64,000 bases of DNA from Aquabacterium sp. (lineage in GTDB: Bacteria > Pseudomonadota > Gammaproteobacteria > Burkholderiales > Burkholderiaceae_C), in assembly GCF_029946005.1 (NCBI RefSeq), contig NZ_JAQSDR010000036.1:62001-126000 (forward strand). Reading direction: 5' to 3'. Under the pieces are notes generated by a model. The model was not told the origin of the DNA. It was given only the letters and a program-made list of their open reading frames with translations, and did not search any database. Position 1 is the stretch's first letter. Every line of letters begins with the position of its first letter. Below, in pieces: positions 27,363 to 36,857 of this stretch. The position numbers were made by a program, and so were the translations under genes.

Positions 27363-28616
27363 TCAGCGCTCGGCCATCCAGAGTTCATCCAGGTTGGAAA
27401 ATCCCCACGCCGCTGGGGATTCGCGGGACACGATCTGGTCGGTGCAGTCGGGCGCGCCCAGGTCGAGCCGCTGGGGCGCGATCCGCTCGCCAGCCTTGGT
27501 GGAATAAAAAGCCTTGAGCACGGGCGTGAGCAGCGAACTGGCCCCCTGGTCCACCACCACGGCCAGCCGACCTGACTTGAGCTTCACGAGCGAGCCGGTC
27601 GGGTAGATGCCGATGCTCTTGACGAAGGCCTGAAAAATTGCGCCATCAAAATGGCCCTCGCGCGCCCACTGCGCCATCTTCTGCACCGATTCGGCAGGGT
27701 CCCAGCCCGTCTTGTAGGGCCGGTTCGAGGTGATGGCGTCGTAGACATCGCACACCGCGCCCATGCGCGCAAAGAGGCTGATCTCGTCGCCCTTCAGGCC
27801 GTGCGGGTAGCCGAGGCCGTTGATCTTCTCGTGGTGATGGAGGCACACGTCCATCGCGATGGGCCCCACACCCTGCCCCTCCGTCAGCATGCGGTGGCCC
27901 GCTTCGGGGTGCCCTTTCATGATGTCGAATTCGGCCACGGTCAGTTTGCCGGGCTTGTTCAGCACCTCGGTGGGCATGGCGCTTTTACCCAGGTCGTGCA
28001 ACAGACCCGCCATGCCGGCTTCGCGGGTGTCCGCCGCTGACAGGCCCAGCTGGCGCGACAGCGACACCATCAGCGCGCACACCGCCACCGAGTGCATGTA
28101 GGTGTAGTCGTCGCTGGTCTTGAGGCGCGCCAGGCTGACGATGGCGCCAGGGTTGCGCTGCACCGACTGGGTGATGTCATCCACCAGCGGCAAGCAATGT
28201 TCGGCGTCGATGGCCTTGCCCATGCGCACGTCCTGGAACATGGTTTTCATGGCGCCCTTGGCCTGGGCGCAGATGCGGCCGGCGCGGGCTACTTCCTCCT
28301 GGAGGGACACCGAGGGCCGGGGCATGGCCGGGCCAACCTGGGCCACCACGGGGTCGTCAATCGCCTCGGTAGAGCTCGTCGTGAACTCCACACCATCGAC
28401 CAAGTGGACCTCGTCGTCCACATCGCGCCCCTTGTGCACATCAATCCAAACTTCCTTGATCGGACTGTTTTTGAGCTGCGCAAGCTGCTTCGCGTCGGTC
28501 AGAATGACTGCTGACTTCCAGAATGGATTGTTCAGCCACGAGCCCACCACCTCGTCGATGAACATCCCCACCTGCAACTGGCTGACCTGTATTTTTTTGC
28601 GCATGCTGGCAGACAT
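27363..28616 (-). CDS. HD-GYP domain protein with N-terminal DUF3391, probable cyclic-di-GMP phosphodiesterase
   Basis: This 417-residue cytoplasmic protein should hydrolyse cyclic di-GMP, opposing the six cyclases here. Residues about 5-100 are DUF3391; the HD-GYP domain follows with H207-D208 in LLHDLGKS, H236, HHE at 261-263 and GYP at 269-271. The residue before the GxGYP glycine is Asn266 rather than the common Asp, a variant seen in some active members. The C terminus contains a short beta-rich tail. The start at 28616 is uncertain; ATG 28604 has an AGGA further upstream. The first gene of this class in the window; no EAL-domain protein is present. Confidence 0.92.
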   Translation of the reverse strand: MSASMRKKIQVSQLQVGMFIDEVVGSWLNNPFWKSAVILTDAKQLAQLKNSPIKEVWIDVHKGRDVDDEVHLVDGVEFTTSSTEAIDDPVVAQVGPAMPRPSVSLQEEVARAGRICAQAKGAMKTMFQDVRMGKAIDAEHCLPLVDDITQSVQRNPGAIVSLARLKTSDDYTYMHSVAVCALMVSLSRQLGLSAADTREAGMAGLLHDLGKSAMPTEVLNKPGKLTVAEFDIMKGHPEAGHRMLTEGQGVGPIAMDVCLHHHEKINGLGYPHGLKGDEISLFARMGAVCDVYDAITSNRPYKTGWDPAESVQKMAQWAREGHFDGAIFQAFVKSIGIYPTGSLVKLKSGRLAVVVDQGASSLLTPVLKAFYSTKAGERIAPQRLDLGAPDCTDQIVSRESPAAWGFSNLDELWMAER

Positions 28617-28644
28617 CCTAAACGGCCTGCGTCCCGTTCAGTCG

Positions 28645-28676
28645 AAAAAAAAGCGCCGTCCTCAGACGGCGCTTTT
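28645..28676 (-). terminator. Strong intrinsic terminator of the second PEP-CTERM gene
   Basis: A 12-bp perfect stem, AAAAGCGCCGTC/GACGGCGCTTTT, with a CTCA loop is followed on the minus strand by eight T residues. It lies just downstream of the PEP-CTERM stop and upstream of the HD-GYP start, isolating the two. Confidence 0.93.
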
Positions 28677-28704
28677 CAGCCCCGAAGCAGCTTTGTTTCC
28701 GACC

Positions 28705-29442
28705 TCACGTCGCCCGGCGACGGCGCGCCAGCCACAGGCCGCCCAGACCCAAGCCCATCAGCGCCCAGGTGCCGGGCTCGGGCACCGGGTTCGCCGCAGC
28801 AAAGCTCAAACCGCCCAGGTAATAGTCTTCGGGCGACTTGTGCTGGGCATAGCCAAAGGTGAAGCTCTTGCCCGTCATGGGCGTGGCAAAACTGACAAAC
28901 TGCCCGCCGAGCTTGCCAAACGAATACTCCACGGCCGCACCACCATCCACGCGGACCGTGAACCCGTCGAAGGCGTCCAATTCGTGCGTGAGCGCGTACG
29001 TCGAGCGGTCATCCGGGAAGAAATTAGCCGCCGACAGCACCACGCTGTTGGCGAAGGCGATGGTCAAGGTCTCGCTGTGTGTGTCCAGTGAGTAGTTGGT
29101 GTCGTGGATGACGAACTTGCCGGACTCCATCCAGCCAGCGGCCACGCCCAGGCCCGCGTTGAGCTCTTCCTTGCTCTGATACACGAGACCGGTCAGACCA
29201 CTGCCGCCGGAACTGGCCGTGGCGGTAACCAAGCCACCGGCCACAGTGTTGAAGTTCAGCGATTCAGCGCACAGGCCTTTGGTGGCGCACGCGTTGGCGG
29301 TGGAGGGCACCCCGTTGACCTGCGCACCCGGCAGGGTGACGACATTGCTGGAAGTGAACACCAGACTTTCGGCCTGCGCCATGGAGGCCGCCAACAAGGA
29401 GGCGACCGCGACCGCGGTGCCAATGGATCGATGAAGGGTCAT
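28705..29442 (-). CDS. PEP-CTERM sorting-domain secreted protein
   Basis: A 245-residue exported protein with a signal peptide (cleavage near AQA-E, residue about 25) and a C-terminal VPEPGTWALMG, hydrophobic helix and ARRRRAT sorting signal. The central part is beta-rich with aromatic and acidic residues, two cysteines near residues 52 and 58, and ends in DYYLGGLSF, a form common to PEP-CTERM proteins with a concanavalin-like jelly roll, though I cannot assign the fold firmly. It is unrelated in sequence to the other PEP-CTERM protein in the window. An inverted repeat just upstream may regulate it. Confidence 0.9.
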   Translation of the reverse strand: MTLHRSIGTAVAVASLLAASMAQAESLVFTSSNVVTLPGAQVNGVPSTANACATKGLCAESLNFNTVAGGLVTATASSGGSGLTGLVYQSKEELNAGLGVAAGWMESGKFVIHDTNYSLDTHSETLTIAFANSVVLSAANFFPDDRSTYALTHELDAFDGFTVRVDGGAAVEYSFGKLGGQFVSFATPMTGKSFTFGYAQHKSPEDYYLGGLSFAAANPVPEPGTWALMGLGLGGLWLARRRRAT

Positions 29443-29460
29443 GCTGCTCACTCGCCAAAT

Positions 29461-29484
29461 GTTACGTAATGTGTAAATCGTAAC
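29461..29484 (-). promoter_or_regulatory. Inverted repeat, candidate operator before a PEP-CTERM gene
   Basis: GTTACG and CGTAAC are exact inverse copies 12 bp apart, lying 19-42 bp upstream of the PEP-CTERM start codon. The AT-rich centre and position fit an operator at or just after the promoter. Confidence 0.45.
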
Positions 29485-29512
29485 AGCTGAGCAGTTCATC
29501 GCGGGTGAGTTT

Positions 29513-29575
29513 CCGGGGCACAAGGCCCCGGCACCCTCACTTGAGGGTGGGAATATGCACGGTCCCGGAGGACCG
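29513..29575 (-). repeat. Cluster of three short hairpins downstream of metK
   Basis: Three perfect stems follow each other within 63 bp: CCGGGGC/GCCCCGG (29513-29531), CACCCTC/GAGGGTG (29532-29549) and CGGTCC/GGACCG (29560-29575), with loops of four or five bases. They begin five bases past the metK stop on the minus strand. None has a T run, so they may act by protecting the mRNA end or by factor-dependent termination. Confidence 0.7.
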
Positions 29576-29580
29576 CGGCA

Positions 29581-30762
29581 TCACAGGCCAGCCGCTGCGC
29601 GCAGCAAAGCCGCCTTGTCAGTGCGTTCCCAGGTGAACTCGGGCTCTTCGCGGCCGAAGTGCCCGTATGCGGCGGTCTTGGTGTAGATCGGGCGCAGCAA
29701 ATCCAGCATCAGGATGATGCCCTTGGGGCGCAGGTCAAAGTGCTCTTGCACCAGTTCGGACAGCTTCTCGTCGCTGATCACGCCCGTGCCTTCGGTGTAG
29801 ACCGTCACGTTCATGGGGCGGGCCACGCCGATGGCGTAGGCCACCTGGATCTGGCACTGCTTGGCCAGGCCAGCGGCCACGATGTTCTTGGCCACGTAGC
29901 GGGCAGCATAGGCGGCCGAGCGGTCAACCTTGGAAGGATCTTTGCCCGAGAAAGCGCCACCACCGTGGGGGCAAGCGCCGCCGTAGGTGTCGACGATGAT
30001 CTTGCGGCCGGTCAGGCCACAGTCGCCTTGCGGACCGCCGATGACGAACCGGCCGGTGGGGTTGACCAGGTACTTGGTGTCCTTCAGCCACTCCTTGGGC
30101 AGCACGGGCTTGATCAGCTCTTCGATGATGGCCTCAACGAACGAGGCCTTCATCTTGTGTTGCGTCTCGGATTGATCCGGATCGTGCTGGGTGGACAGCA
30201 CCACGGTGTCGATGCTGTGGGGTTTGCCGTCCACATAGCGCATGGTGACCTGGCTCTTGGCGTCAGGGCGCAGGAAAGGCAGGCGGCCATCCTTGCGCAA
30301 CTGGGCTTGGCGCTCGACCAGGCGGTGGGCGTAATAGATGGGCGCGGGCATCAGCTCGGGCGTCTCATTACAGGCATAACCGAACATCAGGCCCTGGTCG
30401 CCAGCGCCGATGTTGAGGTGGTCGTCGGACGCGTGGTCCACGCCCTGGGCGATGTCGTTGGACTGCTTGTCGTACGCGACCAGCACGGCGCAACCCTTGT
30501 AGTCGATACCGTACTCGGTGTTGTCGTAGCCGATGCGCTTGATGGTGTCGCGGGCGACCTGGATGTAGTCAACGTGCGCGTTGGTGGTGATCTCACCGGC
30601 CAGGACGACCAGGCCGGTGTTGCACAGCGTTTCAGCGGCCACGCGCGAGCGGGGGTCTTGCTCAAAGATGGCGTCGAGGATGGCGTCCGAGATCTGGTCG
30701 GCGACCTTGTCAGGGTGGCCTTCAGAGACGGATTCGGATGTGAAGAGGAAGTCGTTCGCCAC
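29581..30762 (-). CDS. metK: S-adenosylmethionine synthase
   Basis: The 393-residue enzyme makes S-adenosylmethionine from methionine and ATP. Signature stretches: [20 protein letters not shown] at the N terminus, [12 protein letters not shown] (ATP-binding), the [17 protein letters not shown] loop and [19 protein letters not shown] (phosphate-binding). Length and termini are normal. Together with ahcY and metF it gives the activated-methyl cycle except methionine synthase. The 5' region of about 140 nt is long enough for a leader; I recognise no known riboswitch there. Confidence 0.98.
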   Translation of the reverse strand: MANDFLFTSESVSEGHPDKVADQISDAILDAIFEQDPRSRVAAETLCNTGLVVLAGEITTNAHVDYIQVARDTIKRIGYDNTEYGIDYKGCAVLVAYDKQSNDIAQGVDHASDDHLNIGAGDQGLMFGYACNETPELMPAPIYYAHRLVERQAQLRKDGRLPFLRPDAKSQVTMRYVDGKPHSIDTVVLSTQHDPDQSETQHKMKASFVEAIIEELIKPVLPKEWLKDTKYLVNPTGRFVIGGPQGDCGLTGRKIIVDTYGGACPHGGGAFSGKDPSKVDRSAAYAARYVAKNIVAAGLAKQCQIQVAYAIGVARPMNVTVYTEGTGVISDEKLSELVQEHFDLRPKGIILMLDLLRPIYTKTAAYGHFGREEPEFTWERTDKAALLRAAAGL

Positions 30763-31022
30763 GGTGTGTGCTCCAAAAAGATAAGTTCAAGACTGGCTGC
30801 GTCGCCGGGCTTGATGAATCTTTCGAACAAGCGGCGAACGCTTTAGCGGCATTTGTGAATCGCCCCGCAAGTTGTTCCTTTAACTCGGCGATGCGGCCAG
30901 TGTAATGGATCACCCTGGAGCTGATCCTTGGATAAAACCCCGAAATCAAGGTGAAACGCCCCAGGCCAGGAGCGACCGCAAAGGGCCGCCCCCTGCTTGT
31001 AGACGTCCCCATGATCGAAGGC
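30763..31022 (-). other. metK leader and promoter region
   Basis: This 260-bp gap between the cupin stop and metK should hold the metK promoter. An inverted repeat GGATCA/TGATCC (30907-30927, nine-base spacer) overlaps the region where a weak -10 (TACACT on the minus strand) occurs. I found no match to a SAM or SAH aptamer here, although several GC-rich segments could fold. Confidence 0.4.
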
Positions 31023-31409
31023 TCATGGCTCGCTAGATGGCGCATCCATGGCCAACACCAGTTCATAGCCCGCTTCTGCCGGAGAGACCACCGAAATGAA
31101 CACCAGCGGGTCTTTGCCACCATTGAAGACGCCGTGAACGCAGCCAGGATGAGCGATCACCACGCAACCCCGCGAAATGGTTTGCGACTTGCCGCTTTGC
31201 TCGAGCTGATACTCACCTGACCCTGAGAGAACAGTCCAGGTGTCTTGACCATGAGGATGCACGTGCGGGGCAATGCGCTGCCCGGGACTGACATGCCATG
31301 CCACGATGACCGCTTCGACTGACTGGGTGATGACCGAACGGATCGGCTCCCCATTTCCTGTCGTCGGTTGCATGAACTCTGCGCTGTTGAAGATGCGATT
31401 GAGGGCCAT
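31023..31409 (-). CDS. Small cupin-domain protein
   Basis: A 128-residue single-domain cupin with the first metal motif in PHVHPHGQDTWTVLSG (two His; Asp where many have Glu) and the second in HPGCVHGVFN, with VVIAHPG before it. Small cupins of this kind bind metal and act as sensors or isomerase-like enzymes; the substrate is unknown. The open frame extends more than 1 kb further upstream as a shadow of the MscS gene on the other strand, and homology begins only at MALNRIFNS, so I start there. Divergent from the MscS gene by about 105 bp. Confidence 0.75.
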   Translation of the reverse strand: MALNRIFNSAEFMQPTTGNGEPIRSVITQSVEAVIVAWHVSPGQRIAPHVHPHGQDTWTVLSGSGEYQLEQSGKSQTISRGCVVIAHPGCVHGVFNGGKDPLVFISVVSPAEAGYELVLAMDAPSSEP

Positions 31410-31514
31410 GAGCGTCGCGGTCGTTGTAGGAAGCCACGGAATTGCAAGAATCGCGCCTTGAGCATCCGGCACCTTGATGGCCAGCCACCGGCACGCCAAT
31501 TGCCTGCGGGGTGC

Positions 31515-32657
31515 ATGAATCTGCAGTTGTCGCCGTGGACCCTCACCCTCCTGTCCGCCGCTGTGGCCATGGCCTTGGCCTGGTTGATCTACTTCAGCGG
31601 CGCGGCCATTGTCAAACGTGGCACCGCGCATTCCAAGCCAGCCTCTGCCGTCGCCCAGGCGGCTCGCAAGCCCTCCAGCATCATGTTGCCGTTGCTGGCC
31701 TTGCAGTTCGTGCTGCGCGGCGCGCCCGATGACCTGGCCCACATCGCCCTGGTGCGGCAAGCCACCACCATCGTGTTGATCGCCTCGCTCACCTGGCTGT
31801 TGATGCGCATGGCGCGCGGCTTGGGCCAGGCCATCGTGATGGCCCACCAGACCGATGCCAGCGACAACCTGATGGCACGCCGCATCCAGACGCAAACCCA
31901 GGTAGTGACGCGGCTGGCGGTTACAAGCATCGGGCTGATCGGCTTCAGCCTGGCGCTGATGACCATCCCGGATGTGCGCCAGATCGGCATGAGCCTGCTG
32001 GCCTCGGCCGGGGTGATCGGCATCGCGGCGGGCCTGGCGGCGCGGCCGGTGCTGGGCAACCTGATGGCCGGTTTGCAGATCGCCTTCAGCCAGCCCATCC
32101 GCCTGGACGACGTGGTCATCGTGGAAGGTGAATGGGGCCGCATCGAAGAGATCAACAGCACCTACGTGGTGGTCAAGATCTGGGATGAGCGGCGCCTGAT
32201 CGTGCCCTTGCAATGGTGGATCGAGCACCCCTTTCAGAACTGGACGCGCAACAGCGCCAACATCCTGGGCACGGTGTTCATGTGGGTGGACTACCGCATG
32301 CCCTTGCAACCCTTGCGCGATGCCCTGCAGGCCCTGTGCGAGCAGTCGCCCCTGTGGGATGGGCGCGTGTGCCTGATCCAGGTGACGGACTTCAGCGAGA
32401 AGGCCATGCAGCTGCGCTGCCTGATCAGCAGCGCGGACTCGGGCAAGGCCTGGGACCTGCGCTGCCTCGTCCGCGAAGAGTTGATGAAGGTGATGCAGCG
32501 CGACTATGCGGACTACCTGCCCCGCGCCCGGGCCGAGATCGACAACCCACGCCCGAGCGCGGCCCACGCCGATGCCGAGGACACGCTGGGCCGGCCGCCC
32601 TCATCCCAGCAACGCTCCCCCACCCCCGAGCACGAGCAAGCACCACCCGCCACTTGA
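31515..32657 (+). CDS. MscS-family mechanosensitive ion channel
   Basis: This 380-residue inner-membrane protein should open under membrane tension and release solutes on osmotic downshift. It has four to five membrane segments and the MscS pore/beta-domain signature: GVIGIAAGLAARPVLGNLMAG, FSQPIRLDDVV, then GRIEEINSTYVVVKIWDERRLIVP. A charged, Pro-rich C-terminal tail of about 60 residues follows. I start at MNLQLS (31515), since the preceding codons read like the opposite-strand cupin. Trehalose synthesis genes come next, so osmotic stress links the neighbours. Confidence 0.92.
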   Translation: MNLQLSPWTLTLLSAAVAMALAWLIYFSGAAIVKRGTAHSKPASAVAQAARKPSSIMLPLLALQFVLRGAPDDLAHIALVRQATTIVLIASLTWLLMRMARGLGQAIVMAHQTDASDNLMARRIQTQTQVVTRLAVTSIGLIGFSLALMTIPDVRQIGMSLLASAGVIGIAAGLAARPVLGNLMAGLQIAFSQPIRLDDVVIVEGEWGRIEEINSTYVVVKIWDERRLIVPLQWWIEHPFQNWTRNSANILGTVFMWVDYRMPLQPLRDALQALCEQSPLWDGRVCLIQVTDFSEKAMQLRCLISSADSGKAWDLRCLVREELMKVMQRDYADYLPRARAEIDNPRPSAAHADAEDTLGRPPSSQQRSPTPEHEQAPPAT

Positions 32658-32733
32658 AACCAGGCCGCGCCATCTGGCACATCAGGCACGCCGATTGCCC
32701 CGCTGGGCATAACAACATTCTTTGGCATCCTTG

Positions 32734-34980
32734 ATGAACACATTGCGCCTCCAGCTTCGCTTTCTGGTGCCGCTGGTCCTGACGCTGATTGCCGCTGCCT
32801 ACCTGGCGGTGCCCTTGATGGACCGCCTGACCCTGCGCTGGTTTTCGCGCGATCTGAACCTGCGGGGCTCGCTGGTCACGAAAACCCTGTCTGACTCGAT
32901 CGCCGAAGGGCTGCAAGAGCCCGGCAGTTCGCGCATGCAATCGCTGTTCAACCGCGTGGTGCAGGATGAGCGCCTGGTCGGCATCGGCCTGTGCTCTCTG
33001 GACGGTGAACTGCTGCGCCGCTCGCCCGGCTTTCCCCGGTCGCTGACCTGCGCCAAGGCCGAGGTCATCGGCCAGCAGGACGAGCCCCAGATCCGCATCG
33101 AAGGTGGCCCGGCCCATGTGGGCTTCTACCCCGTCACCGACGAGAACGGCCCCATCGCACAACTCATCTTGTTGCAAGACCTGAGCTTTGTGGAGCACCG
33201 CAGCCAGGACACGCAAAAGTACCTGATCATCCTGATCGCCGGTCTGGGCGGGATCATCGCCCTGATCACCGTGGTGGTGGCGCAGTTGAGCTGGCGCGGT
33301 TGGGTCTCGGGCGCGCGCGCCTTGCTGCGTGGTGAAGGCCTGATCAGCCCACTGATGTCCTCCGCCGCGCCCGAGCTGGCGCCCTTCGCGGCCGACCTGC
33401 GCGCTCGCCTGCGCGACCTGGAAGACGAGTACCGCCGCTCCCTGGGCCCCGAGACCGAGTGGAACCCCGAGCGCCTGCGCGCCTTGCTGCGCAGCCAACT
33501 GCGCGGCGACCAATTGATCGTGGTGGCCAACCGCGAGCCTTACATCCACGACAAGGTGGGCGACGAGATCGTGGTCAAGCGCCCGGCCAGTGGTTTGGTG
33601 ACCGCCGTGGAGCCCTTGCTGCGGGCTTGTTCGGGCACCTGGATCGCCCATGGCAGCGGCACCGCCGATGCCGAGGTGGTCGATGCCCACGACCGCGTGC
33701 TGGTGCCGCCCGGCAAGGACGAATACACCCTGCGCCGCCTGTGGCTGAGCGAGGAAGAAGAGAAGGGCTACTACTACGGCTTCGCCAACGAAGGCCTGTG
33801 GCCGCTGTGCCATGTGGCCCACGTGCGGCCGGTGTTTCGCGAATCAGACTGGGAGCACTACCGCGCCGTGAACCAGCGCTTTGCCGACGCCGTGGTGGCC
33901 GAAGCGCGCAGTGAAGACCCGGTCGTGCTGGTGCAGGATTACCACTTCGCCTTGCTGCCCGCGATGATCCGCAAAAAGCTGCCGCGCGCCACCATATTGA
34001 CCTTCTGGCACATCCCCTGGCCCAACCCCGAATCCTTCGGCATCTGCCCCTGGCGGCAAGAGATCCTGGAAGGCATGCTGGGCAGCACCATCCTGGGTTT
34101 CCACACGCGCTTCCACTGCAAGAACTTCATCGAGACGGTGGACCGGTATCTGGAAGCCCGCATCGAGCACGAGCACTCCACCATCTCCTTCCACGATGAC
34201 AGCACCTTTGTGGAGAGCTATCCCATCTCGATCGAATGGCCCACCGAACAAACGCAGGCCGCGTGGCTGCCGGTGGCGCAATGCCGCCAGAACGTGCTGG
34301 CCCGATTGGGCCTGCCGCCCGACCACCGCATCGCCATTGGCGTGGACCGATTCGATTACACCAAGGGCATCCTGGAGCGCATCCACGCGGTCGAGCGCCT
34401 GCTGGAGAAGCACCCAGAGTGGATCGGCCAGTTCTCTTTCGTGCAGATCGCGGCACCCTCGCGCGGCTCGCTGGAAGAGTACAAATCCTTCCAGGAGCGC
34501 ATCCATGCCCTCACCGCCCGCGTCAACCAGCGCTTCGGCCGCGAGGGCTACCAACCCGTGCACCTGCTGGCCGTGCACCACGATCAGGCGGCGTTGTACG
34601 AGCTGTACCGCGCCGCCGACGCCTGCATGGTCACCAGCCTGCACGATGGCATGAACCTGGTCTGCAAGGAATTCGTGGCCGCCCGCGATGACGAGCGCGG
34701 CGTGCTGATCCTGAGCCGCTTTGCCGGCGCCGCCCGCGAAATGAGCCAAGCCTTGATCGTGAACCCCTACCATGTCGAAGAAACCGCCGATGCCCTGCAC
34801 CGCTCACTGACGATGCCCGAGGCAGAGCAGCGCGAACGCATGGCCAGCCTGCGCATGACGGTGCGCGAGTTCAATGTTTACCGCTGGGCCGGCCGCATGC
34901 TGACCGACGCGGGCCGATGGCGCTTGAGAGAAAGGATCGAGGCGCGCGTGCAGCGGCACCAGCCCGACTTAACGACATGA
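32734..34980 (+). CDS. otsA: Membrane-anchored trehalose-6-phosphate synthase with N-terminal sensor-like region
   Basis: A 748-residue protein. Residues about 10-29 and 168-190 are membrane helices enclosing a roughly 135-residue periplasmic domain; then comes a HAMP-like/coiled segment and, from about 252, a full GT20 domain that makes trehalose 6-phosphate from UDP-glucose and glucose 6-phosphate. GT20 marks: [31 protein letters not shown] (the Arg and Lys that hold the donor) and [17 protein letters not shown]. coli OtsA is only about 475 residues and soluble, so the sensor-like front half is the unusual part. Its TGA overlaps the otsB ATG (ATGA). I use ATG 32734 rather than a TTG four codons upstream. 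Confidence 0.93.
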   Translation: MNTLRLQLRFLVPLVLTLIAAAYLAVPLMDRLTLRWFSRDLNLRGSLVTKTLSDSIAEGLQEPGSSRMQSLFNRVVQDERLVGIGLCSLDGELLRRSPGFPRSLTCAKAEVIGQQDEPQIRIEGGPAHVGFYPVTDENGPIAQLILLQDLSFVEHRSQDTQKYLIILIAGLGGIIALITVVVAQLSWRGWVSGARALLRGEGLISPLMSSAAPELAPFAADLRARLRDLEDEYRRSLGPETEWNPERLRALLRSQLRGDQLIVVANREPYIHDKVGDEIVVKRPASGLVTAVEPLLRACSGTWIAHGSGTADAEVVDAHDRVLVPPGKDEYTLRRLWLSEEEEKGYYYGFANEGLWPLCHVAHVRPVFRESDWEHYRAVNQRFADAVVAEARSEDPVVLVQDYHFALLPAMIRKKLPRATILTFWHIPWPNPESFGICPWRQEILEGMLGSTILGFHTRFHCKNFIETVDRYLEARIEHEHSTISFHDDSTFVESYPISIEWPTEQTQAAWLPVAQCRQNVLARLGLPPDHRIAIGVDRFDYTKGILERIHAVERLLEKHPEWIGQFSFVQIAAPSRGSLEEYKSFQERIHALTARVNQRFGREGYQPVHLLAVHHDQAALYELYRAADACMVTSLHDGMNLVCKEFVAARDDERGVLILSRFAGAAREMSQALIVNPYHVEETADALHRSLTMPEAEQRERMASLRMTVREFNVYRWAGRMLTDAGRWRLRERIEARVQRHQPDLTT

Positions 34981-35747
34981 AGCACCACCTGTTCACCCCC
35001 CCGGGCCAGCTGGCCCTCGAAGCCGTGATGCAGCGGCGCCCTTTGCTGGCTTTTGATTTCGACGGCACGCTGGCCCCCATCGTGACCCGGCCCGACGACG
35101 CCCGCGTGTCCATCGGCGTGGCCCAGCGCCTGGCGCAATTGGCCGAGCACCTGCCGGTGGCCATCGTCACCGGCCGCAGCGTCGACGATGTCGCACCGCG
35201 CCTGGGCTTTGATCCGCACTACATCATCGGCAACCATGGCGCCGAAGACCCCGAACACCCAGAGTTGCCCCCGGATGTCTACATCGCCCTGACCGACAAG
35301 CTCAATGGGCTGCGTCAGAAGATCGAAGGCAACGTGGACGCGCTGAGTTCAGTCGGCATCCAGGTGGAAGACAAGCGTCACTCGCTGGCCTTCCACTACC
35401 GCCTGGCGCGGGACCGGGATGCCGCCCTGGTCACCATCGAGACCCTGCTGCGCGGACTGGATCCGGCCTTGACCAGCTTCGGCGGCAAGTGCGTGGTCAA
35501 TGTGGTGGCCGCCGATGCGCCCGACAAGGGCGATGCCGTGGCCATGCTGGTCAAACGCTCGCAGTCGGGCGCGGCCCTGTTCATCGGCGATGACCTGAAC
35601 GACGAGTCCGTGTTTGAAAGCGCCGAGCCGCACTGGCTGACCGTGCGCATCGGCCGTGAAGACCCCCTGTCACAGGCGCGCTTTTACCTGGACACGTATT
35701 CGGAGGTGGCCACCATGCTGCAGAAGATGTTGGCGCTGGTGCGCTGA
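34977..35747 (+). CDS. otsB: Trehalose-6-phosphate phosphatase
   Basis: A 256-residue HAD phosphatase that converts trehalose 6-phosphate to trehalose. Motif I DFDGTLAP carries the nucleophilic and acid/base Asp pair, motif II is VTGRS, NHGAED marks the substrate site, and GDDLNDES is the magnesium-binding motif IV. Normal length. It overlaps otsA by four bases, so synthase and phosphatase are made in step. Confidence 0.96.
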   Translation: MKHHLFTPPGQLALEAVMQRRPLLAFDFDGTLAPIVTRPDDARVSIGVAQRLAQLAEHLPVAIVTGRSVDDVAPRLGFDPHYIIGNHGAEDPEHPELPPDVYIALTDKLNGLRQKIEGNVDALSSVGIQVEDKRHSLAFHYRLARDRDAALVTIETLLRGLDPALTSFGGKCVVNVVAADAPDKGDAVAMLVKRSQSGAALFIGDDLNDESVFESAEPHWLTVRIGREDPLSQARFYLDTYSEVATMLQKMLALVR

Positions 35748-35776
35748 GGCGCGTCGGTAAAAATGACGCGCGCCGG

Positions 35777-36793
35777 TCAAATCAGCGCGCCGATGGCGGC
35801 GGCGCCCCGCAAGCCCAGGTCGGGCTCGGTGACCACGTGCACGGGGATGGTGTCCATCAGGTCCGCGTAAGGCCCTTTTTGCCGAAAGCCGACCAGGAAG
35901 CGCCCGTCCTGCATCAGGGGGCCCAGATTTTGCGCAATGCCACCGGCCAGGAACACGCCGCCCTTGGCCAAGGTGGCCAGCGCATAGTCACCGGCCACCA
36001 CGCCATACGACAGCAGGAAATGGTGCAAGGCGTGCAGCGCGCGGGGCTCGCCATCCTGCTGGGCGCGGCGGCAGATTTCCTCACCCGTCAGGCCCAGGGT
36101 GTTGCTGGCGGTGGCGACCACATGTTGGTCCTTGACCAGGGCCTTGCCGCCGTCTTCCGTGTCCAGGAAGGTGTAGAAATTGGCCAGGCCCGGGCCCGAC
36201 ACAAAGTGCTCGGCCACGGGCCTGGCCACATGGGCCCGCAGCCGCATCAGGGCGCGGTCTTGTTCGGCATTGATGGGGGTGAAGCCGAAGTGGCCGCCCT
36301 CACCGGTCACCACCTGGTAGCGGCCGCCTTGGGGGGTGGCTTGCCAGATGCGGAAGGCCACGCCCAAGCCCGAACCCGCCCCAATCACCACTTGAGGCGC
36401 ACCGGGCACGGCTTGGCCCGCCTGCAGGCACCGCAAGTCGGCGGTCGACAAGCCATCGATGCCACTGGCCGCGGCTTCAAAATCGTTGGCCAGCCGCACG
36501 GGGATGCCGCCCAGCTGTCGGCTGAGTGCGGCGGCGTCCAGGCGCCAGGGCAGGTTGGTCATCTGCACCACGTTGCCGCTGACCGGGCCCGCCACGCCAA
36601 AACACGCTGCGCGCAAGGGCTGGCCCAGGTGATGGGCCTGGTCTTTGAGGAAGCTGTCCAGCATGGCCTCGAAGGAGGCCACCTGCGCCGCCACATACCG
36701 TTGCGAGGCCACGATCTGGGGCTGCCCCGACGCGTCCAGCCGGGCCAGGCCCAGCAAGGTTTTGGTGGCCCCGATATCCGCGCACAAGATCAT
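35777..36793 (-). CDS. glk: Glucokinase
   Basis: This 338-residue enzyme phosphorylates glucose to glucose 6-phosphate with ATP. N-terminal ADIGATKTLLGL is the phosphate loop, GVAGPVSG and LANDFEAAASG lie in the glucose pocket, GAGSGLGVAF and TGEGGHFGFTP follow, and LAGGIAQNL is near the C terminus; all match the proteobacterial Glk (ROK-unrelated) type. A strong AAAGGAG precedes the ATG at 36793. It is convergent with otsB, and its product is one of the two OtsA substrates. Confidence 0.96.
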   Translation of the reverse strand: MILCADIGATKTLLGLARLDASGQPQIVASQRYVAAQVASFEAMLDSFLKDQAHHLGQPLRAACFGVAGPVSGNVVQMTNLPWRLDAAALSRQLGGIPVRLANDFEAAASGIDGLSTADLRCLQAGQAVPGAPQVVIGAGSGLGVAFRIWQATPQGGRYQVVTGEGGHFGFTPINAEQDRALMRLRAHVARPVAEHFVSGPGLANFYTFLDTEDGGKALVKDQHVVATASNTLGLTGEEICRRAQQDGEPRALHALHHFLLSYGVVAGDYALATLAKGGVFLAGGIAQNLGPLMQDGRFLVGFRQKGPYADLMDTIPVHVVTEPDLGLRGAAAIGALI

Positions 36794-36857
36794 GCTGTCT
36801 CCTTTAGCGTGAACAGGCTCCCAGAATAGCCCGGCTCGCCAAGTAACATCGCGGCCC

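Noticed and set aside
30763..30950. SAM-sensing riboswitch in the metK leader
   Set aside because: The leader is long and structured, but I could not match it to the conserved cores of known SAM or SAH aptamers.
31410..32567. Upstream extension of the small cupin
   Set aside because: It is antisense to the MscS gene; cupin similarity begins only at 31409.
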